Below, one piece after another: positions 57,001-64,000 of a stretch of DNA of 64,000 nt. Location of the stretch: positions 28,997,252 to 29,061,251 of the forward strand of contig CM055113.1 of assembly GCA_029204225.1 (NCBI GenBank), written 5' to 3'. Position numbers and translations under genes: made by a program. Positions within the stretch are counted from its first letter, which is position 1. Each line of letters starts with the position of its first letter. The notes under the pieces are model-generated. The model was not told the DNA's origin. It saw only the letters and a program-made list of their open reading frames with translations, and searched no databases. This DNA is from Diphasiastrum complanatum. Taxonomy: Eukaryota; Streptophyta; Lycopodiopsida; Lycopodiales; Lycopodiaceae.

Positions 57001-60000
57001 ATAGTCATTGATCTACCTGAGCTCGTCATTGTATCCCATAGTGAGTCAAAGTCACATATACAGGTTCCTACTAATGCTGATTCACATATACAGGTTGCGG
57101 CTGATATGGTCCTTGATACTGAGATAGCATGCTATGATCCTATTGATGATGCTGTTCCATGCTTTGATATTGTTGTTGAGTACTTTGATGCTACTCGTGT
57201 TCTTGACCGCCATGCTATAGATGTTGTCGCCTATGCTCCTTATTTCGATATTATTCATGGGTGTAGTACGGTTTCAGCTTCTGTTATTATGCCTACGTAT
57301 GTTGTTCCATTTGTGGATCATATTATTCTAGATGCGGGGCGAGAGTATATTGCTTTAGTGGATACAGGCAGTACACATTCATTTATTAGCAGTTACATTT
57401 CCACCAGGATTCGTGCTACACTTGTTCCTGCTTCCCAGCCTCTCAGTGTTGAGGTTGTTCGTTCCCATTCTTTTCCCAGTTCTCAGATGATTCAGGGCTT
57501 GGATTATCGCATTGGTGATTTTTCTGGTCAGGCAGATTTCTACATCATTTCTCTGAAGCACTATGACATTATTTTTGGTGCAGCCTGGTTCTCTTCACTT
57601 GGTACTATTGCTGTGGATCTCTCTTAGCAGACACTTTCCTTTACTCATGCTGGTCAGCATCATTCACTTGCTGGTATTGATTCCCAGGGTGACTATCAGT
57701 TGGTTACTGGGAAGCAGTTTATGCGTAGCCTGCCAAAGGCTCAGGACAACTCTTCTTTCCATTCAGAGTACATCAGTTGCTGCTTCACTTTCACCATTCG
57801 TGGGTCCTCTTCCTCAGGTTGATGCTCCTTCGGATTTACAGATTGTTGCTAAGTGCCTTGTGCCTATATGCCTTGATTCACAGATATTGTATTCAGTGGT
57901 CATTCCTGGTTTCATTGATATTCAAGCCGTATACCTTGGTGGTATTTCTACTATTGCTTTTGCGCATACTTCAGATAGCCCTCCTAGTTCGGTGGTTGGT
58001 GCAATATCTTCTCCATTGGTCTCTATATCTCCATCTCTTGAGTCCGTTATGGCTGATGTTCCTGCTGATTTCTATGGGGTTCTTCACGGGTCCATGTTTG
58101 ATGGTTCCCTCGCTATTGGTGATCAGGTTGTATCTTCTTTCGCTTTACTCCATGGATCTCTGCTTGAGGTTTGTGAACCGCCTCATGATATTTCTACGGT
58201 TCCTTACATGATTCATGTGCCTTTGGCCCTTACTGTTACACATTTTCCATCCGAGGATATTTGCGAGATGGTCACTATTACTTATCTAGGGTATTTATAT
58301 GCTGGGATCTTTCTAGATGAGTATACGGGCATCCTTCAGTCTCCTTGTGTTTCTACATATAGGTTTGCTGCACTCCATGCCGATGCTATGGATATATGGC
58401 ATTCCTGGTTATTACGTATAGCTTGGTTTCCATTTGGACCTGTTGATTGGTGCTGGTTTTTCCATATTACTAATCGCCTATGGTGCGGATATCTCTATGA
58501 TTATGCATGTGGCTCTCTATCTGTTCCTTGGATTGTTGCTCATTGTTAGGCTTGGCATATCCTGATGGCTTGGGTTATTGCCTCCGTTCCAGCTATTGTT
58601 TGTCCAAGTGATCTTCAGATTCTCCGTCATTTCAGGTTGCTCCATATCGCTTGGTCTCCGATGCTGAGTTGCCACTTTGTTTTGGTTTTCCGAGACCATC
58701 AGATTACCTTGAGAGAGTTCCTTCTCCTCTCTTGGATAGTTTTTGGGGATTTGTCGCCATATACTTCAGTATTGCTCATATGTGCTTTGATACTCATTTC
58801 CAGCTACACGTGGATATTGATCCAATGCTTGCTATTGATGTTGGGGATCTTGTTCCTCGTTCCAGTGCATTTCTTCTATTTCTCACTTGTGCGCCTCTTT
58901 CTGGATGAGTTTTCCGGATACAGTTTTTCAGTTGAGGCCTCTACTATTTCTAGATTTGTTGCTATTGTTTTTATGCATCGTGTCTTTTTAGATGATGCAT
59001 TGATTTCTTGGACCTTCTGGAGCTTTTGGCATGCTGCTCTTCTCGTGATAGGGGCCTTGAAGGTACCGTGTGCCATTGCTACTTCTCATTCATGGGCCTT
59101 ATGGATACCTTGGGCTTTTGACCATGCTGGTGCACATTTCTCCATTTTAGCTATCCTTTGTCAGGATGATCTCTTTATGATCCATGTTTCCTGGCATATC
59201 GCTAGCGTGCCTGTCATCCTGTTTATGTTCCTACTCCTTGGTGTTGGTCTTCCGATGCTGCTATCTTTCCTTGGGGCAGCTATACCACTGAGTTTGCAAA
59301 TATGGTTGATGGTTACGTGTATGATGCGGCTATTTGCGATGAGTGTCCATCTCTTTTCCAGTTTCCTTATTGGCTTCCCGTTGCTGATGCAGTTCTACCT
59401 TCTCGGGCTTTTTGGATACCTTGGTATGATGTCCCTATCTTTTGGGCTGATCCTCTACTATCTTGGGCATTACGGATACCTTGGCATTCCTGGTTGCTGC
59501 TTGATCTTCTTCTGGTTCCTTGGCATTCCTGGTTGTTCCATATTGCTTGGTTTCAGATGACGCGGCCGAGATGTTCCCTTCGTCGCCATGATGTTGATCC
59601 TGAGCTGTTCCCTTTCTTACCAGCTGTCATTCACCAGGTTCGCCTTCACCATAGTCGATGTTGCCGGCAGATTCAGTTTTTGGTCCAATTCGATGGTCGT
59701 CCTGTTGAGGAGGCCACATGGGAACCTATTGATGTCTTTTATCATACACCATCACTTGCGGATCAGGATCGTGCTCCTCCTGCACTTGTTGATTCCTCTA
59801 CATCAGATGCTGCTCTAGTTGTTGATGCACCAGGGCTTGCTGCTGTTTGATCCAGTTTCCTTTCGGCAGTTGGGTCTTTTTTTTTTTGTGTCGGGGAGAG
59901 TTATGGACTCGGCTCATTACATTCGCCGCGTCCATTTACATTTACTTTACTTTATGCATAAGCAGGCCTTGGGCCCTTTTTTATTCATTAGTGACACTTA

Positions 60001-63000
60001 GACTATATGGTTGGCCTTTGGCCTTATTATTCATTATTAGGCCATTTGGACATATTACTGGAGAGTGGGGGCCTTCTTGGAGGGCGCACTATTTTCCTTC
60101 CCAGTTGGGCCCTAGCCACCGGAAGCTTCTTTTTAGGGCTTCATCTTGGCTATAAGTAGGGAAACTGTGTCATTTGTTATTCCGCTGATGATATTGATCT
60201 CTCTCTCTAGTCTCCTTAATCTCTCTCTTTCCTGCTTTTTAGGGTTAAGTCTTGCTTATGTGCTACTTTCATAGCTTAAGTCTTGCTTATGTGATGCTTT
60301 CATAGCTTAGCTCTAGATCAGCTGTGGCTCTATTCGTAACTTTAAGATCACAGTGCCTTATCAGGGAAGAGCAAATTTGTTCTCAGGGTGAGTAGCCTGA
60401 TGAAATTCATTAGCCATATTGAAAAGTAAACCTTTGTTAATTTGCTACATAATTCAAGCCTGTACACATTGCTCTCATAAATTCCTGCTTGGAACTTTTA
60501 TGCAGAACTTTCATAGTAGGCTTCATTTGTAAATTTGGGTTTCACCCACATTTTTAACATTCATATAGAAGGCACCAATAATCAAGCAAAACAACCTTCC
60601 AGGTTGGTGTAAACTGCAAAGTTTTTCAGAACGTCTGAGCCTAATTTGCAACAAAATTTAAGCCTGTGCAGATTGATCTCATAAATTCCTGCTTGAAACT
60701 ATTATTTTGTTGTAGGCTTCATCTGTAAATTAAGCTTTCACCCACATTTTTAACATTCATATGGAAGGCACCAAAATTCAAGCGAAACTACCTTCCAAGT
60801 TTGCATAAATTTCACAGCTTTTCAGAACGTCTGAGCTCTAAGTGCTTTTCTAGAATCATAAACATATTCTGTGGTCAATGTCGTAATCGGTGGCCCACTT
60901 TCTCTCCAAAAAACAGAAAGACGGTTCCACAGTTTCCACCATATGTGTACAAGATGGCTGATTTAGCTGTAAGCTGCATGTAATATTGACAGGTATTGAT
61001 TGCTGATTTGTTATTTGGAATGAGTATCCGGGCTTCAAAGTTCTGTAAAACTTGAAAAAATTTCTGACAGATTGTCTTTCTTTCTCATGATTATTGGTGA
61101 TGGCTTTGGTGGATGGTGCGGATTCCTTGTGGTTCAGATCCAAATGGTTGGTTGCACTTCCAACATAATGCTCCTTTCATAGTTTTAAGCTTAGTATGAC
61201 ACTTGGGAGTGATCTACATTGGAGGAGAATCTAGATTCCACAGAATTTTTCTCAAATTAGGTGCTACTATGAATTGGTATTATGCCTTTGCTCTTATCTT
61301 TATAATTGAGTCTTTACACGTACTTTGTACTACAATTCTTGAGTTCCCAGAAGTAGTAACTATTCAATTAATGGCATTGTCAGGACCTATGTTCTACAGG
61401 GGGTACTATCACTTTTTCTACCAGTACAATCCAGATGCTGCAGTCTGGGGTAATATTACATGGGGCCATTCTGTGTCAACAGATTTGATCCATTGGCACC
61501 CTTTAAACTTAGCAATGGTTCCAGATCAATGGTATGATGCAGAAGGTGTGTGGTCAGGTTCTGCCACTGTATTGCCTGATGGCAAGCCGATCATTCTGTA
61601 TACAGGCCTATCAAATGAGTCAGTACAATCACAAAACATGGCTGTTCCTGAGGATTCATTTGACCCCTTGCTTCGGAAATGGGTGAAGGTCCCACAGAAT
61701 CCAATGTTGGTCCCTCCTCCGGGTATTGGCTACACAGACTTCAGAGATCCAACAACCGCTTGGCTGGAATCGGACAGGTTATGGCGAATTGCTATTGGAG
61801 CTAAGGAGGGCACTACAGGCCTTGCTTTAGTTTACAAAACTTCTGACTTCCTTGATTGGAGTTTGCAGAGTAACTTTCTACATAAGGTAGCTGGCACAGG
61901 AATGTGGGAATGTGTGGATTTTTATCCTGTTTCTCTTACTGGTACAAATGGCATGGATACATCTAAAGTCGAAGTCGATCTGTTAGTGAAACACGTTTTG
62001 AAGGCAAGTTTGTACGATAATAAGCACGACTATTATACTGTAGGGGTTTACTCAGGAGATTTTAAAACCTTCATACCTGATGATCCAGCTAAAGATATTG
62101 GACTTGGTCTGCGTTACGATTATGGAAAATTCTATGCATCCAAGACATTTTATGATCCTGCTCAGGAACGACGCATCTTATGGGGCTGGGTTAATGAATC
62201 TGATAGTGAGCTGGACGACCTAAAAAAAGGCTGGGCATCTGTGCAGGTATATAAATCTTACCCTTTATATTCAACAACTCGTTTAAGAATTTTGGTCTAG
62301 ATTATCTTGTATTATTCAGGTACATATCAATCTAGCACTTCTAACAACGTGCATTTGTTACTATCTTCTGATGTTTTTACTGGTGTAGACAATTCCTAGA
62401 ACTTTAATCCTTGATCGCCACACTGGATCGAACCTACTACAATGGCCAGTTCATGAGTTGGAATCATTACGAGGTGACAAGGTAGTATTTCAGGACAAAG
62501 TGCTTGATGGAGGAGCTCTGGTGAAAGTGGATGGAGCTTCAGGAGCTCAGGTATACTTAACTAAATGTGTGTGAATTGTGCAATTCATTTCTAGCAAACA
62601 AAATATCCTCTTCTTTTAATGACAATTTGGAGATCGTCACAATCTGTGATTTAGCAAATCCTAAACCTGCAAAACTCACAAAATGGCAAGCCCCTTTTTC
62701 TGATAAGTAGCCTACAGTCCTGTGCTTGATTTTCAAGCTATTCAAGTATTGTGCAATGGGTGTCAAGTTGATATTTTCGAGAAATTTGAAAATGCACAAG
62801 GCTATGAGATAATTTTAGAAAGTTTAGATGGCAACTAACCATGCAGCTCTGCCCATAAGGTTGCATTTATGTAAAATCTACATTCTTGTTGTCCAGGGGC
62901 CAGTCAAAACCTTAAGTAAGAGGCTTCCGTTTCTTGTTGCAGCTTGACATTGAAGTTAGCTTCAAGTATCCGGATGTGCACAAACTGTATCTTCCAGAAC

Positions 63001-63973
63001 AGAAAGAGTATGAATGCAGTCAAGGAGGTGCAACACTGAGGGGAGTATTTGGGCCTTTTGGGTTGCTTGTTTTTGCAGCAGATAATTTGGTGGAGCAGAC
63101 GGCAGTTTACTTCTATCTGACACTCAGACCCGATGGGAAGTGGGTGACTACAGTGTGCAGTGATCAGAGCAGGTTATACTTCATTGTTCTTTTTACTCTC
63201 TACAGGCCAATTTATTTGCTCTTAACAACTCAAGTGCAACTGAACTGAACATAAGAGCTTATTTCACCAAATTGGACTTAAATTGTGCTAGAAACAGCAA
63301 GCAACCGTGATGTTATTTACGAAGAAGCATGCTCAAGTGAATGTTGCCTTACGAGCTTAGTTCACCAAATTTTACTCAAATTGTGTTAGAAACAGCAAGC
63401 AGCCGTGATGCTGTTTAGGAAGAAGAATGCTCAAGTGAATGTTTACGTGCAAACGGACTTATGAGATTCGGTATAAGTTGTTTGCCCAAAATTCTAAAGG
63501 CTATAACTAGCCCACGTAACAGCGGCAAGCTTATATAGGATTCAGTTTGATAGGGGAAATTTTATAAAGACGTGCTAATGGTCTCAATGTATGGCAGGTC
63601 CTCTTTGGCTACAGGAATTGACAGGACAGTCTATGGAACAGCTATCAACAAGTCGCCTACAGAAAACTTTCTGTCACTGAGATTGATTGTAAGTATCAAA
63701 AACTCAAATCTTAAGCTATATCTGGTCTTCGACTGTTGCATTCTCTTTCTTTTTGGAAGGACAACACTTTGTGCGTCTAAGCGCGAGAACATCTTTATGC
63801 AGGTTGACCATTCTATAGTGGAAACATTTGTACAGCAAGGTATAGCTTGCATCACCTCGCGGGTGTATCCTACCATAGCGATTGACAGAGATGCTCATGT
63901 CTTCCTCTTCAACAATGGAAGTGAATCCATTACTATGCAAACCCTTCAAGTTTGGCAAATGTCAAGTGCTTAG
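54062..63973 (+). CDS. Vacuolar-type acid invertase (beta-fructofuranosidase, GH32), 7 exons
   Basis: It hydrolyses sucrose to glucose and fructose, probably in the vacuole. Exons: 54062-54488, 61138-61146, 61384-62246, 62389-62550, 62943-63172, 63598-63688, 63803-63973 (TAG 63971). All introns are GT-AG and phases join correctly, giving 650 residues, normal for the family. Residues 1-55 are polar; a hydrophobic anchor spans about 56-83 ([20 protein letters not shown]), then a Ser/Lys-rich propeptide. The GH32 domain starts at [18 protein letters not shown] with nucleophile Asp143 (built across exons 1-2); YTDFRDP gives Asp267; WECVDFYP gives acid/base Glu321, and Val after EC is the vacuolar-type residue (cell-wall enzymes have Pro). 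The C-terminal beta-sandwich includes [13 protein letters not shown]. Intron 1 (6.6 kb) is swollen by retroelements. Confidence 0.95.
54775..54850 (+). repeat. Intron 1 repeat, copy 1
   Basis: GCATCAAATCTCAAGCAAAACTACCT ... AAGTTTTTCAAATGTCTGAG (read in two pieces) resembles the two units at 60447-60840, at the other end of intron 1. The retroelement block lies between them. Confidence 0.6.
54905..56230 (-). mobile_element. Copia fragment inserted in invertase intron 1
   Basis: The minus strand shows a decayed protease region ([12 protein letters not shown]), pre-integrase ([36 protein letters not shown]), the integrase start ([20 protein letters not shown]) and an integrase C-terminal piece ([29 protein letters not shown]). 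There are many stops and no LTRs, RT or RNase H. It is a third Copia lineage in the window, resembling common Tork-like plant Copia sequences. It is opposite in orientation to the gene. Confidence 0.75.
56300..56830 (+). pseudogene. Chromovirus-like gag
   Basis: Retrotrans_gag motifs: [40 protein letters not shown] and [20 protein letters not shown], then [20 protein letters not shown]. Stops are TAG at about 56626 (TN-stop-FMELS) and TGA at about 56777 (ANT-stop-QHKY), compatible with former Gln and Arg codons. The frame is otherwise unbroken into the protease. Nucleocapsid knuckles are not seen. Confidence 0.7.
56851..57770 (+). pseudogene. Chromovirus-like aspartic protease
   Basis: A Pro/Ser-rich linker leads to the retropepsin domain: [20 protein letters not shown] with the catalytic [23 protein letters not shown], and [23 protein letters not shown] 57625 stands where relatives have a codon before QTLSFTH, and the frame then continues to about 57770. 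It would have processed the element polyprotein. Confidence 0.75.
57770..59570 (+). other. Unrecognised repeat-rich core ORF of the intronic element
   Basis: One frame stays open from about 57770 to 59560 with a single TAG (58547), nearly 600 codons. Its peptide is hydrophobic and Trp/His-rich and contains no RT or integrase motif. DNA phrases recur: TGGCATTCCTGGTT (about 58398, 59481, 59521), GGATACCTTGG (about 59095, 59415, 59470) and CATATCGCTTGG-like words. I read it as amplified or decayed sequence replacing pol rather than a proven gene. The codon-level origin is unknown. Confidence 0.45.
59302..59850 (+). pseudogene. Chromodomain-like end of the element
   Basis: In the gag-protease frame the last part reads [15 protein letters not shown], then [34 protein letters not shown]. 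The pattern FLVQFDG....EEATWEP is that of chromodomains at the end of chromoviral integrases (family YLVKWKG....EATWEP), thought to steer integration to heterochromatin. The preceding 80 codons are of the repeat type. The ORF ends at TGA 59848. Confidence 0.65.
59901..60390 (+). repeat. Putative 3' LTR of the intronic chromovirus-like element
   Basis: It follows the purine tract TCGGGGAGAG and begins TTATGGACTCGG. It contains a TATA-like GCTATAAGTAGGG (about 60149) followed by CT-rich leader sequence (TCTCTCTCTAGTCTCC), the layout of an LTR promoter. There is no 5' partner. The right border is approximate. Confidence 0.5.
60447..60840 (+). repeat. Tandem duplication in intron 1
   Basis: Two units of about 200 bp share CATAAATTCCTGCTTG, CACCCACATTTTTAACATTC, GAAGGCACCA and TTTTCAGAACGTCTGAG in order. 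Part of the unit also occurs at 54775-54850. Confidence 0.8.
61138..61146 (+). CDS. Invertase mini-exon 2 (9 nt, encodes DPN)
   Basis: ATCCAAATG lies between TTCAG and GTTGG. Joined to AAC-G of exon 1 and GA-CCT of exon 3 it restores N-D-P-N-G-P, the catalytic nucleophile motif. A 9-nt second exon is a known signature of plant acid invertase genes. Skipping it would keep the frame but remove the nucleophile, and retaining intron 2 leads to TGA at 61197. Confidence 0.93.
63255..63450 (+). repeat. 98-bp tandem duplication in invertase intron 5
   Basis: Units 63255-63352 and 63353-63450 share TAGAAACAGCAAGCA and CCGTGATGYT...GCTCAAGTGAATGTT, with about ten to fifteen differences. It lies between donor 63173 and acceptor 63597 and does not touch splice sites. 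Confidence 0.82.
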
Positions 63974-64000
63974 ATGGGAACTACTCACAAACTTGCTAGT

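Larger units (their letters stand above)
56290..60390 (+). mobile_element. Chromovirus-like gypsy derivative without RT/integrase, intron 1
   Basis: Same orientation as the invertase. Order: gag (56300-56830), retropepsin (about 57290-57630), a 1.9-kb core with no recognisable pol, a chromodomain-like end (about 59640-59740), a polypurine-like tract (TCGGGGAGAG, 59891-59900) and a putative 3' LTR. The 5' LTR and primer site are missing. Chromodomains mark the integrase C-terminus of chromoviruses, so the element descends from one, but RT, RNase H and the integrase core are gone or unrecognisable. Confidence 0.7.

Noticed and set aside
63631-63958. Antisense open frames over the last invertase exons
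   Set aside because: Shadows of the real coding exons on the plus strand.

Overview
The window looks like nuclear DNA of a land plant with a repeat-rich genome. It is AT-rich and has no operons. The only convincing intact host gene is a seven-exon acid invertase with the 9-nt mini-exon typical of plant invertases (54062-63973, + strand). Almost everything else is nested or decayed retrotransposon DNA. I cannot name the species; the unusual Copia and Gypsy lineages would suit a fern, lycophyte or gymnosperm, but that is only an impression.

Layout. 1-2115: no gene; a candidate LTR with a GGCGCC-rich island, then small GC-rich tandem repeats. 2115-9517: two decayed + strand Ty1/copia elements, Copia-1 with most of gag-pol and Copia-2 cut off inside integrase. 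9518-17732: an old Ty3/gypsy element with both LTRs, a tRNA-Asp-type primer site and gag-PR-RT-RNase H. It has no integrase and carries an extra coiled-coil ORF before the 3' LTR. 17917-19438: a broken gene of an unrecognised family (copy A). 19830-28160: fragments (Copia-6, a gypsy gag, Copia-7), an unidentified - strand ORF and one CENP-S/MHF1-like exon remnant. 28401-31772: a minisatellite, an AT-rich unknown ORF pair and a palindrome array. 31845-39200: Copia-5 (+) and Copia-3 (-). 39213-40902: a gypsy protease fragment and an unrecognised exon. 40903-44980: Copia-4 (-), with an intact gag-protease ORF. 44981-49260: unexplained DNA with strong C over G skew in its first part. 49260-52000: copy B of the unrecognised family (- strand), an LTR and an unknown ORF. 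52000-54061: upstream region of the invertase.

The invertase encodes a 650-residue vacuolar-type enzyme with a membrane anchor and all three catalytic acids. Intron 1 has grown to 6.6 kb by retroelement insertion: a reversed Copia scrap and a chromovirus-like element with gag, protease and chromodomain but no recognisable RT or integrase. All six introns keep GT-AG borders in matching phases, so the gene is probably functional.

Most interesting points: stop codons in the two gypsy-type elements are nearly all TAG or TGA at former CAG/CGA positions, a likely methylation-decay footprint; the integrase-less gypsy element has an extra coiled-coil ORF; an unrecognised gene family occurs twice with a shared intron position; and the chromovirus relative has a replaced core.
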